The translations under genes and the position numbers were made by a program. Below, piece by piece: positions 20,831 to 31,700 of a DNA stretch of 64,000 nt. Location: the NCBI RefSeq assembly GCF_024323335.1, contig NC_066583.1:369027452-369091451 (forward strand), written 5' to 3'. Below the pieces are notes generated by a model that saw only the letters and a list, made by a program, of their open reading frames with translations, was not told the DNA's origin and made no database searches. This stretch comes from Lathyrus oleraceus. Its lineage: Eukaryota > Streptophyta > Magnoliopsida > Fabales > Fabaceae. Every line of letters begins with the position of its first letter. The first letter of the stretch is position 1.

Positions 20831-23800
20831 ATCCATACCCACTCTGGATCCTGTTGATAATAGTTCTACTACTGTTCATTATGCCTTTGAAAATCCGATC
20901 TATCAAGCTGAGGATGGAAGTGAGGAAGATTGTGAAGTACCGGGAGAACTTGCCAGACTGGTACTGCAAGAAGAGAAGACTATACAGCCGCATGAAGAGT
21001 CAATCGAAATTGTAAACCTGGGTACTGAAGTGGACAAGAGAGAAGTCAAAATAGGAGCAGGCTTGGAAAACAGTATTAAAGAAAGATTGATTCAGATGTT
21101 ACATGACTATGTAGAGATTTTTGCTTGGTCTTATGAAGACATGCCAGGATTAGATACTGATATAGTAGTGCATCGTTTGCCAACGAAGGAAGATTGTCGT
21201 CCTGTTAAGCAAAAGGTTCGGCGCATGCGCCCTGAAATGTCTGAGAAAATCAAAGCCGAAGTTATGAAACAATTTAATGCCGGTTTTCTAGCTGTTACTT
21301 CTTATCCTCAATGGGTCGCTAATGTGGTACCGGTACCGAAGAAGGATGGCAAGGTGCGAATGTGTGTAGATTACCGAGACCTGAATAAAGCGAGTCCCAA
21401 GGATGACTTTCCACTCCCGCACATTGATGTTCTGGTAGATAACACCGCTCAACACAAGGTGTTCTCATTCATGGATGGATTCTCAGGTTATAACCAGATT
21501 AAGATGGCGCCTGAGGACATGGAGAAAACTACGTTTGTGACGCAATGGGGCACGTTCTGTTATAAAGTAATGCCATTTGGTTTAAAGAATGCAGGGGCAA
21601 CGTACCAGCGTGCTATGGTGGTTTTGTTCCATGATATGATCCATCATGAAATAGAAGTATATGTGGATGACATGATAGCCAGATCTCATACTGAGGAGGA
21701 ACATCTCGATCATTTATACAAACTGTTCGAGAGGTTGAAGAAATACAAGTTGAGGTTGAACCCGAACAAATGCACCTTTGGGGTAAGGTCCGGCAAACTC
21801 CTGGGCTTTATTGTCAGTGGTAAAGGGATTGAGGTTGACCCGGCCAAGGTGAGGGCTATTCAAGAAATGCCAGTTCCCCGTACAGATAAAGAGGTCAGAG
21901 GTTTCTTGGGACGTTTGAATTATATTTCCCGATTTATCTCCCACTTGACTGCTACCTGCAAACCCCTCTTCAAACTACTGAGGAAGAATCAAGAGATGAT
22001 ATGGAATGACGAATGTCAAGAAGCTTTTGACAAAATCAAGAAGTATCTCCAGGAACCTCCGATCCTGATACCACCAGTTGAAGGAAGACCTCTAATCATG
22101 TATTTGACCGTGTTAGAAAATTCAATGGGGTGTGTGTTGGGGCAACATGACGAGTCTGGTCGAAAAGAGCATGCCATATACTACCTTAGCAAAAAGTTTA
22201 CCGACTGTGAAACAAGATACTCACTGCTCGAGAGAACTTACTGTGCTTTGGCTTGGGCTGCTCGCCGACTAAGACAGTATATGTTGAATCATACCACTTT
22301 GTTGATTTCTAAGATGGATCCCATCAAATACATATTTGAGAAACCTGCCCTCTCCGGAAGAATAGCGAGATGGCAGATGATTTTAACAGAGTATGATATC
22401 CAGTATACTACCCAGAAAGCAATCAAAGGAAGCGTGCTAGCCGATCATTTGGCTCATCAAGCAGTGGATGATTACCAATCTATGAATTTTGAGTTCCCAG
22501 ATGAGGATGTCATGCTTGTTACTGATTATGAAGAACCTGGACCGGATGAAGGACCCGCACCGGGATCCCGATGGACTATGGTTTTCGATGGGTCTTCTAA
22601 TGCATTGGGCAATGGTGTTGGTGTGGTAATCATTTCTCCCGAGGGTTACCATACGCCTTTCACTGCTAGACTATGTTTTCATTGTACCAATAATATGGCT
22701 GAGTATGAAGCATGTATTTGGGGACTCAAGGCTGCTATAGACCGGCGGGTCAAGTTTTTGAGTGTGTACGGAGACTCAGCATTAGTAATCAGTCAGATCA
22801 AAGGAGAATGGGACACTAAGCATCCGAATCTCATCCCTTACCGAGAATGGGTGATGACATTAATCCCATACTTTGAAGAGATTACATTCGAACATATCCC
22901 ACGAGAAGAGAATCAGTTGGCAGACGCATTAGCTACCATGTCATCTATGTTCAGAGTCAGATGGGACAATGAAGCTCCCAGGATCACCATTGAGCGACTA
23001 GATGAACCGGCATACTGTTATGAACTTAACACTGAGGGAGTACGGGAAAAACCTTGGTTCCACGAAGTAAAAAGATATTTAGAAGCTCAGGAATACCCTG
23101 AAGGGGCATCCATCAATGACAAAAAATTCCTGAGGAAGTTCTCCGCTAAGTTCTTTTTGAGTAATGGAGTATTATACAAACGTAATCATGACTCGACTTT
23201 GCTTCGCTGTGTGGATAAAAAGGAAGCAGAAAAGATTATGGAAGACATGCATGACGGTATTTTTGGGACTCATTCTAGTGGGCATGCGATGGCCAAGAAG
23301 ATTCTGAGATCAGGGTATTATTGGTCTACCATGGAAGCTGATTGCCATCATCACTCCAGAACCTGTCACAAGTGCCAGATATATGCGGATAAAGTACATG
23401 CGCCTCCTGCTCCATTGAACGTGTTGACAGCACCTTGGCCCTTTGCAATGTGGGGCATTGATATGATTGGGGAGATTAAACCTACTGCTTCTAATGGACA
23501 TCGCTTCATCCTTGTCGCTATTGATTACTTTACAAAGTGGGTAGAGGCCGCCTCATTTGCTTCTGTCACCAAGAATGTGGTGGCACGGTTCATCAAGAAT
23601 AGTCTTATTTGTCGGTATGGTATCCCTGAAAGGATTATCACCGACAATGGTACTAATTTGAACAACAAGATGATTACTGAACTCTGCACGCAGTTCAACG
23701 TAAAGCACCATAACTCTTCTCCGTACCGACCAAAGATGAATGGCGCTGTAGAAGCTGCTAATAAGAATATCAAGAAGATCATACAAAAGATGACGGTGAC

Positions 23801-24302
23801 GTACAAAGACTGGCATGAGATGTTACCGTTTGCTCTTCACGGTTATCGCACTTCAGTACGCACTTCGACAGGAGCAACTCCTTTCTCTTTAGTCTACGGA
23901 ATGAAAGCCGTTTTACCAGTGGAAGTTCAAATTCCCTCTCTAAGAATCATGAAAGAGGCGAGCTTAGATGAAGATGAATGGATTCAGACTCGACTCGATC
24001 AGATAAACTTGATTGATGAGAAGAGACTTGCGGCTGTTTGTCATGGACAGATATATCAGAAGCGCATGACCCAGGCATTTAACAAAAGAGTCAAGAGACA
24101 GGCGTATCAAATTGGCGACTTGGTGGTAAAGCGCATCACTCTACCACAAGGTGATCCCAGAGGCAAATGGACTCCCACATACGAAGGGCCATTTGTGGTT
24201 AAGAAGGTATTCTCTGGTGGAGCCATGATACTTGCTACGATGGATGGCGAAGACTTCCCGCATCCCGTGAACGCAGACATAGTCAAAAAATACTACGCAT
24301 AA
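20831..24302 (+). CDS. E2 pol polyprotein: RT, RNase H, second RNase H, integrase
   Basis: An open exon of about 1156 codons. Order: linker with NPIY; RT with YVDD at 21658-21669; Ty3 RNase H (to about 22450); archaeal-like RNase H with all four acidic sites (FDG near 22587, AEYEA, GDSA, ADALA); integrase zinc finger with GTH, GH and CHKC; catalytic D, D, E (near 23460, 23643, 23751); GPF motif near the end. No stop or frameshift was seen and all catalytic residues are present. It has no own proper ATG at the exon start, in line with translation from spliced RNA. Among the five elements this is the only intact pol. Confidence 0.95.
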
Positions 24303-24305
24303 AAG

Positions 24306-24502
24306 AGACCCGCTAGGTCGACGTATCTAGGCAAAAGTAAGGGCATCCCGGCGAACCAAAAGGGTTCGGGCAAAATTTAGGGATAAACATAAAAAAATGT
24401 ACACCCGGCAAGTCGAAAACCTGAAAAGGCGGCTTGGGCAAAAAGGGGTATCCTGGTGGATTGAAAACCTGAAAAGGCGGTCCAGGCAAAAATTAGGGAT
24501 CA
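24306..24502 (+). other. E2 post-pol module of four stem-loops
   Basis: The same layout as in E1, with changed arms. Hairpin 1 is CTAGGT/ATCTAG instead of CTGGAC/GTCCAG. Hairpin 2 is CGAACC/GGTTCG with a 5-nt loop. Hairpin 3 is CAAGTCG/CGGCTTG. Hairpin 4 is TGGATTG/CGGTCCA with G-U pairs. Each is followed by GGCAAAA. Confidence 0.7.
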
Positions 24503-25330
24503 AAGCGTATGACTATGTCCCGTTCTCAAACAGCTTCATCCAAGTTCAAAGGACTGAACAAGCTAATCACTTCTATCCGACAGCAGGAGATGAGAGGCTT
24601 GAAGACATAATGACAGTGGTGGAATTAGAATCGATAGGACTTTTTCTGCATAGCTTTCTCTTTGTTTTCTTGACAATTTCCTCTTACTAGGATTTCTGTC
24701 TCCTTGTACACAAATTGCCTGTTTATAGGCCCTCTTTCGAAATCAATATAATTTTAGTTTCAAAAAAAATGCTTTTGTTTTACTTTCTCTGTTTTGTTTG
24801 CATAAGCGTCCATTGATTTAATTCGAATTAATATATGCATTTGGATATGATCGATGTTTACCAAAAATGCGTGCATAAAATAGAAATAGCGATTACTACT
24901 AGACTTCAGGATCGAGGAGAAGGTCTAATCATGCTTTCCAATGAATCCGTTGCTAATCCTATCCCCCAACAAAGCCAGTCATTCCCAGAAGAGAGTGGCA
25001 TTACTAGACAAATGGGTCATCTCTTCCACCCCCAGCCAGGCTTCTGTTGAACATTTCTACCATCAGACAGAAATCAAGCATCCCCGGCTAAGAAAGGGTC
25101 ATCGATACCAATATCTCCCAACCAGAAGATTGAGATTTGTTTTCCCCAGTAGAGTCCTCTGGAAGAACTTTTCAGATGCATAATTCATTCATTACATCAT
25201 TTCACAGCATACGCATGCATACATCATTCGTAGTTATTTTCGAAAGCATAAAACATCTCGTGCATCATGACATGGCATGGGGCTAACTTTATTTTTCAGG
25301 TTAATCATCTTTCTGATACAGTCAAAACGA
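24503..25330 (+). other. E2 3' UTR, first part
   Basis: No convincing gene; ORFs at 24397-24690 and 24835-25183 match nothing and cross the hairpin module or repeats. One PBS-complement-like sequence TCCCCAGTAGAGTCC is at 25143-25157, a remnant of the array that is long in E1, E3 and E4. Confidence 0.5.
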
Positions 25331-26500
25331 AGGTCCATTCAGACGGACATCCTCATCAATTACGTTCAGGATTCAACTACATCTTTCAGATATACTCCAT
25401 GTCAACATTCATTCTGACACCCTCCTAACGATGGCATCTATAAGCCAATCCCAGATATTCATTGCAAATACAGCATCTACAAATACGATCAGATACAGTC
25501 TAACGTACGGTTCATTCTGATTCAGCCCAACATATAACTCCTTCCACTCAGATACGATCTAACGGACGATCCACTCTGATCTTCAACTACTCCAACACGG
25601 TCTAATGTACGACCCAGTTGGACCTTCATTTCTCAGGTACTGCCTAGCATACGGTCCATCCTGATTCATCTCAACATATGACTCCTTCAACTCAGATGCG
25701 ATCTAACGTACGATCCATTCCGACCTTCAACAACTCCAATACGGTCCAGCATACGACCCATTTGGACCTTCAAGGCCTCGGGTGCTACCTAGCGTACGGT
25801 ACCTTCTGAAGTGTAGTCTGGCGTATGACTACCCCTTTATTATCAGATGCAGCCTAACGGACGGCTCGTTCTGCTACTCAGAGACGGTCTAGCTTACGAC
25901 CCGCTTGGAGGTTCATCCTCTCAAATGCTACCTAGCGTACGGTACATTCTGGCGTATGACTACCCCCTTCATCATCAGGTACAGCCTAACGGACGGCTCA
26001 GTCCACAGCTCAGATACGATCTAGCATACGATCCATTCTGATCCTTCACCCCCAGTAACGATACAGCCTAACGGACGACTCGTTCCGCAACTCAGATACG
26101 ATCTAGCATACGATCCATTCTGATCCTTTATCCCCAGCAGTGTATGACTCATTCGGATTCTTATCTCATTTTGATTCGACACAACATATTACTCCTCCAA
26201 CAATACGGTCTAGCGTACGACCCATTCGGATCTTCATTCCTCAGATACTACCTAGCGTACGGTACATCCCGAGGTGTAGTCTAGCGTACGACTACTTTTC
26301 GTCAGATACAGCCTAACAGACGGCCCATTCTGCAACTCAGATACGATCTAGCATATGATCCATTCTGATCTGTTATCCCCAGTGGCGTATGACCCATTCT
26401 AACTCCCCAGTGAAGTCGACGGCCTAATGAATGACTCACTATACGGTCTAGCGTATGACCCATGACTTCAGATATCTTCTAACGTACGACGCACTCTGAA
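25330..26500 (+). repeat. E2 3' UTR array of short hairpins with TAGCGTAC-like loop
   Basis: About 22 units of roughly 40-55 bp. Each holds a 4-5 bp inverted repeat around an 8-nt loop such as TAGCGTAC, TAACGGAC or TAGCATAC. Examples: TAGTC/GACTA (25814-25831), AGCC/GGCT (25851-25866), GGTC/GACC (25886-25901), TACC/GGTA (25929-25944), GATC/GATC (26018-26033). Between units a CATTCTGATC-like linker recurs. A short ORF at 25847-26041 is a by-product. Confidence 0.8.
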
Positions 26501-26670
26501 GCTCTCATCATCAAACTTCCTAGATGGCATATTTAAGCCCATCTCCATCAAGACTAACTAATTGACAAGTGCAAATTTTTGGGGCGTTCTAAATGTTCAA
26601 TAATCTTCCACCTCCAGACCACGAATGGCGTACATACCATTCTGACTCTCTCGGTTCAAGAATATTGAAC
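26501..26670 (+). other. E2 3' UTR end
   Basis: Unique stretch between the array and the polypurine tract. No gene. Confidence 0.4.
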
Positions 26671-26679
26671 AGGGGCAGC
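26671..26679 (+). other. E2 polypurine tract
   Basis: AGGGGCAGC directly before the 3' LTR start TGTCATAC at 26680. Confidence 0.8.
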
Positions 26680-28732
26680 TGTCATACCCCAAAAATTTGC
26701 CCATTGATATTATAAGGCATCTTTCAAGACACTCTGACTTATTCTGCAAGGCACTGATCTTAAAGGAACAAAGGTCCAGCTCACAACAGGCCCAATCCAA
26801 GAAAAGGCCCAAACTAGCTTGCTCGCTAGGCGAACAGTTCCTTCGCCTAGCGAACCCCTCGTCATGACACTCGCCCCAGCGAAGCACCAGATCCAGTAAA
26901 AGCCCAAAATAGCTTGCTCGCTAGGCGAGCAACTCCTTCGCCTAGCGAAGCTTGCGAATGTCAGAATTTCTGGGCTTCATTCTGAGCCCATTAGGTCATA
27001 ACAAGAGCACTATAAATAGCCAAGCCTTCAGTCACGAAAAGGGGAGGAAAAACGGAGACGGGAGAGCGGAAACGGAAAAAGGGGAGCCCTAGCAAGCAAA
27101 CCCTGATACTCATTGGAGGCAAACCTTGGAGGAACTCGGCAGCACCAAGTTCTACTTCTGCCCAATTCAATCCGATTTGCTGATTCGAAGTCACAACTCA
27201 GCCGCTAACAGGTTTACATTGCTATCATTGTTTTATATTCTTAATTTGCATATGACTTTATGATTAGATTTATGAAATACCTTAAGCTTGGCATGTGAAC
27301 TTTAGTCTATACCATGCATACCTTAAATGATTAATCGTATAATTGCAGTAATAAGATCCATAAGGCATAAAATTGGTTGAGATTGTACTGATATCATATT
27401 CAAAAACCAGCAGCGCTCGCTAGCACATCGCTAAGCGAGCCAGTAGCGAGTACTCGCTAGGCCTTCGCTAGGCGAAGCAGGGGCGAACGGGACAGTGGCT
27501 ACTTCATTTTTGCTGTTCTATCTTATGTTTGTCTAATCATGAGTTATCATGATTCTGCATCATGTGGTCTGAGTTCATGATTGTAGTGTTTATTTTATGG
27601 TGCAACTTTCAATTATATTTTATCTCGATGCTCTAATCCGTGTGTTGAATTGTGTAAAGGTTTACATGTTTCCAAGGAAATGGCCGGCTAGGCATTCCAC
27701 CTTATGGGTGGGATACCCTTATGGAGATTCAATCTGAATTATTCAATTGGTTTTAATGTATTAATTTTATGGCAAAGATCCACCCTAATGGCTTAATTGT
27801 TCTTAATGTATTGGTTGTAATATGAATCTAATTACCTACTTGATGACGGCTACCTAATCAATTGTAAAACTTTAAAATATGGCCTTTAAATATGTGATCT
27901 TGGACCTCTCTTTATTGCCTTACGATGTTACGGTATTACGGTCATGTCCCGCGAATATGGGGATACCCTTAGCAAAGACCCTTCGATTAAATCATCATGT
28001 CCTTTTAAAATAAATCATAGTCCCTCGGATGTTGCCTTCGAATATATGATTTTGTCCCTCGATGACCCTTCGGTGTAGCCTACGGTTAAATGATGATCGT
28101 CCCTTCGGATGCTAAGGTATCCTTACAACTGTTGCCTTCAATGACCTATCGATGACCCTACAATGACCCTTTTACATCCAAAGGATAAAACTACTTACTT
28201 CTCAATAGTAAGGACAGTTTTACCCTCATAAGGATAGGAAATGCCCATAACGACCTTAGGAAGGTATAACTCTCAATTACTGGATCATAACCTAAAACAT
28301 TTTCCACCCCTCACACTTTGCAAGTCCTAGAAAATCACCACTTGGTATACATTCATACTAGAATCATTACCAAGTTATATCTTTCTAAACTGTTTTTCAA
28401 AATCAAACGAGATAAATACTTTGTATACATTCATACGAGAATCATTACAAAGTTAAACTCTCTTTTCGAAACATTTTTAAACAATTCACCAACACTTTTC
28501 AGACAAAAATATAAGTGATCCAGCAATTAAGAGCCCATGGATAACCATGGATACAAAGGGTGCTAATACCTTCCCTTTGTATAATGTACCTCCCGAACCC
28601 AAAATCTATTGAGGTCTTTCCTGTTCTTTTCCACCTTTCCTTATTGGATAAAAGAAAAGTCGGTGGCGACTCTTGCTGTCCGCGACATTGCGATAAAAAG
28701 CAAAATACCCCAAGTCAGTTCACCGTATGACA
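26680..28732 (+). repeat. E2 3' LTR, 2053 bp
   Basis: Same ends as the 5' LTR. Differences seen: A5 for A4 near 26691, and substitutions near 27141, 27173 and 27501. TATA box at 27011-27018. The duplicated hairpin is at about 28340-28453 and the double hairpin near 28535. Confidence 0.95.
27011..27018 (+). promoter_or_regulatory. E2 3' LTR TATA box
   Basis: Copy of the 5' LTR box TATAAATA; could start transcripts into the E5 flank. Confidence 0.6.
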
Positions 28733-28737
28733 GATGG
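28733..28737. other. E2 right target site duplication GATGG
   Basis: Matches 13235-13239 exactly. Confidence 0.95.
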
Positions 28738-29096
28738 AATTAAAACTCTGGGAACTTTTTAGAACATGATCTACAGGTTTTATCCTTAGTTCACTCCTTT
28801 GGGATGGTTCTTACCCGGACTCCATGCTCGTGACTCGAAACAAAACCTTGATTCTTGGTTGATCCAATCAAGTCTTGTCAATATCAATGGAACTTGGGTG
28901 TTGATAAGGTGAAAACCATAATCCACCAAAATGGATGATTGATCTTGACAATGACTTGATTCATCCCTTGACCTTTGTTTTCCCTGTGTGTGATCCCTTA
29001 CTTGTGATTGTTGCATTAATGCATTCATGCGCATCATAACATTCATCACACAAAATTTCAAGGAACTAAGGTATCATTTGCAAATATTTTCAGACC

Positions 29097-29967
29097 ATGG
29101 ATTATGGACGAAGGAACACTAAGAAGTACAGTTTCAGATGTCCCGACTTGAAAGAGTTAAGGAAGCTAGCATCTTTTGTATTAGATCCCTTGGACTTCAA
29201 ACAATGTCATGGGAAGCTTCTGTCCATCTTGTCTGCTGATGTAGTGGAAGGACTCTTGAGTGTATTGGTGCAGTTCTATGATCCTCTCTACCATTGTTTC
29301 ACGTTCCCAGATTTTCAGCTTGTGCCTACCTTGGAGGAGTATTCTCATCTTTTGGGGATACCTGTTTCTAGTAGAGTGCCTTTTAGTGGATTGGAGGAGA
29401 TTCCCCGATCTAGTATTATTGTTGAAGCTCTTCACTTAAAGAAGTCTGAGATAGAGGCTCATTGGGTGAAGAAAGGAGGGTTATTTGGATTGCCATATGT
29501 TTTCCTCATCAAGGAAGCTACCACTTTCGCTCAAGCTGGTAGTGTGGATGCTTTTGAAGCTATCTTTGTGTTGCTCATTTATGGATTAGCTTTGTTCCCT
29601 AACATTGACAGTTTTGTTGATGTTAACGCCATTAGACTTTTCTTGATTGGGAATCATGTGCCTACTTTGTTAGGTGACATGTATTTCTCTTTGCATCTAA
29701 GGAATTCTAAAGGTGGTGGAAAGATTATCTGTTGTACTCCTCTTCTGTACAAGTGGTTTATTTTGCACTTGCCTCAGACGCCTGCTTTTGTGGAGAACAA
29801 ACAATGTCTAAGGTGGTCTCAGACACTTATGTCTCTCACTAATGATGATATAGTTTGGTATGACTCATCCTTAAGCAGTTTGGAGATTATTGATAGTTGT
29901 GGTGAATTCTCTAATGTGCCTCTCATTGGTACACAAGGAGGAATTGACTATAACCCTGCTTTGGCTC
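29097..29967 (+). pseudogene. E5 ORF1 protein, truncated by E3
   Basis: About 290 residues homologous to E2 ORF1: shared blocks HCFTFPDFQLVPTLEEY, LLGIP, PFSGLEEIP and a conserved GGIDYNPALAL at the end. It starts with ATG at 29097 and stays open until the E3 LTR begins at 29968. The frame runs 89 bp further into the LTR, giving a meaningless tail. The coiled-coil C-terminus and everything downstream in E5 is not in the window. Confidence 0.85.
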
Positions 29968-30116
29968 TGTCGCAACGCAAAAAACAACCGGCGGGAAAAA
30001 TACAGAGCCGCCACCGACGCTATTCATCCTATGACGGAAAGGAAGCGCAGGACTAACCTAAGAAAGGGAAAGGAACGGTCTTACGACCAAAGATTGCAAG
30101 GTACGGGAGTCGGTTA

Positions 30117-30163
30117 CGCAAGGGGAAGGTATTAGCACCCCTCACGTCCGCCGTACTCGACGG
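30117..30163 (-). other. E3 LTR double hairpin
   Basis: Minus strand: CCGTCG/CGGCGG around AGTA (plus 30148-30163) and CGTGAGGGG/CCCCTTGCG around TGCTAATACCTT (plus 30117-30146). It is nearly the E1 version with one G-U pair. Confidence 0.65.
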
Positions 30164-30401
30164 GATCCACGCTCAAAAGATAGCTCAAAGGAAAAGAAAT
30201 AAGTTGCTAATAAACTGCTCAAAGAAAACTGCATAAATTGGAATTATAAACAGGTGAAAGAAGAAAGAAGACGGAGGAAGGGGACTCGGCAGGATATTTC
30301 ATCCTAGGCCTACGTAGTTTGTCAGAAACAAACATCAGAGTCAATGTAGTTCGGGGAAAGGAGACATGCTCGCTAAGACATCGCGTCTTATGCCTACGTA
30401 T

Positions 30402-30419
30402 CTTCTCTATCCAGAGAAG
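30402..30419 (-). other. E3 LTR hairpin, divergent copy
   Basis: CTTCTCT/AGAGAAG around ATCC, preceded by TGCCTACGTAT. It is a further copy of the hairpin found three times at 31169-31666. Confidence 0.55.
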
Positions 30420-30479
30420 AATCAGAGCACTCGTAGCTCGGCTAACGCACGCCGAAACAAGACAACAAAAAGAGACGCT

Positions 30480-30800
30480 GAGACGTCGAAAGAAACACTC
30501 AAAAGGAAACAGAATGCCAATACATGGACTTACACCCGACTCCTAACAATAACAACAAGGAAACAGAATGCCAATACATGGACTTACACCTGACTCCCAA
30601 CAATAACAAAAACCAAAAAGGGACGCTGAGACGTCAAAAGAAACACCCACAAGGAAACAGAATGCCAATACATGGACTTACATCCGACTCCCAACAATAA
30701 CAAACACCAAAAAGGGATGCTGAGACGTCAAAAGAAACACCCAAAAGGAAACAGAATGCCAATACATGGACTTATATCCGACTCCCAACAATAACAAACG
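30480..30800 (-). repeat. E3 LTR repeat with GGACTTACATCCGACTC units
   Basis: About four units contain AACAGAATGCCAATACATGG followed by ACTTACA and CCGACTCC. They alternate with GACGCTGAGACGTC blocks. The complement of this unit forms the three-copy repeat of the E4 LTR (41682-41817). Confidence 0.7.
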
Positions 30801-30822
30801 CTAACCATCGTACACCAAAGTG

Positions 30823-30963
30823 ACTACCAATCGTCACAAATGAACCCCAAAGATGATAACCATCATCACAAATGAACCCCGAGTGAGTGACAACCGTCAC
30901 AAATGAACCCCAAATATGATAACCATCATCACAAATGAACCCCAAGTGAGTGACAACCGTCAC
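30823..30963 (-). other. E3 LTR array of AACC-loop hairpins
   Basis: GATGAT/ATCATC (30852-30867), GTGAC/GTCAC (30887-30900), ATGAT/ATCAT (30916-30929), GTGAC/GTCAC (30950-30963), all around AACC (GGTT on the coding strand) and separated by CACAAATGAACCCC. A related degenerate unit precedes them. Confidence 0.7.
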
Positions 30964-31125
30964 AAATGAACCCCAGATGATCCCCAAGATAAACCCCAGG
31001 GTATGAACATACAACACATACACAAGCTGAGTAAACGGGTACTCACACCACAAATGCCAGAAGCAAAGAGTGAACACACGCAAGACAACACAACAGAAAA
31101 GAAAAAGGGTGAACGCACAAAAAAA

Positions 31126-31700
31126 AAGGGTGCCCGGAGAGATTTCGCTCAATCTTCTGCCTACGTATCTCATCTGGTATGAGAATCAGGGCGACGTAGT
31201 TCCCCTTAACAGGGGAAAAAAGACAACAAAAAGAGACGCTGAGACGTCAAAAGAAATAAAAAGGTTGCCCGGAGAGATCTCTCTCGATCTCCTGCCTACG
31301 TATCTCATCTGGTATGAGAATCAGGGCGACGTAGTTCCCCTAACAGGGGAAAAAAGAAAACAAAAAGAGACGCTGAGACGTCAAAAGAAACAAAAAGGTT
31401 GAGAGACGCTGAGACGTCAAAAGAAACAAAAAGGTTGAGAGACGCTGAGACGTCAAAAGAAACAAAAAGGTTGAGACGCTGAGACGTCAAAAGAAACAAA
31501 AAGGTTGAGAGACGCTGAGATGTCAAAAGAAACAAAAAGGTTAAGAGACGCTGAGACGTCAAAAGAAACAAAAAGGTTGAGAGACGGTGAGACGTCAAAA
31601 GAAACAAAAAGGTTGCCCAGAGAGATTTCACATAATCTGCTGCCTACGTATCTCATCTGATATGAGAATCAGGGCGACGTAGTTCCCCTTAACAGGGATA
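31126..31700 (-). repeat. E3 LTR composite minisatellite and triplicated hairpin block
   Basis: Three copies of an about 85-bp block (CTGCCTACGTAT, hairpin CTCAT/ATGAG, AGGGCGACGTAGTTCCCC) lie at 31155-31215, 31295-31350 and 31640-31695. Between the last two lie about seven units of a 34-36-bp repeat with GAGACGCTGAGACGTC. Hairpins are at 31169-31183, 31304-31318 and 31652-31666. ORFs on both strands reflect the 36-bp period. Confidence 0.8.

Larger units (their letters stand above)
13240..28732 (+). mobile_element. E2: complete Tat/Ogre-type retrotransposon, 15,493 bp
   Basis: Both LTRs, PBS, leader, ORF1, gag-pro, intron, pol, 3' UTR and polypurine tract are present in order and flanked by GATGG. 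By eye the LTRs differ at about three substitutions and one A-run indel over 2052 bp, so insertion was recent. The element is shorter than classic Ogre because its LTRs are about 2 kb. ORF1 and pol are open; gag-pro has two frame breaks, so this copy could probably move only with help from another copy, unless the breaks are sequence errors. Confidence 0.95.
28733..29967 (+). mobile_element. E5: right piece, leader end and ORF1
   Basis: Continuation of E5 after the E2 insertion, ended by the E3 LTR at 29968. Leader sequence 28738-29096 has no gene. Confidence 0.8.

Noticed and set aside
29097..30056. Host plant-mobile-domain gene
   Set aside because: It follows a PBS and leader of E5 and resembles E2 ORF1 at the same place, so it belongs to the element; its last 89 bp are E3 LTR.
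31305..31631. Minus-strand ORF with LFVSFDVSAS repeats
   Set aside because: Arises because the minisatellite unit is often 36 bp, a multiple of three; no independent support.
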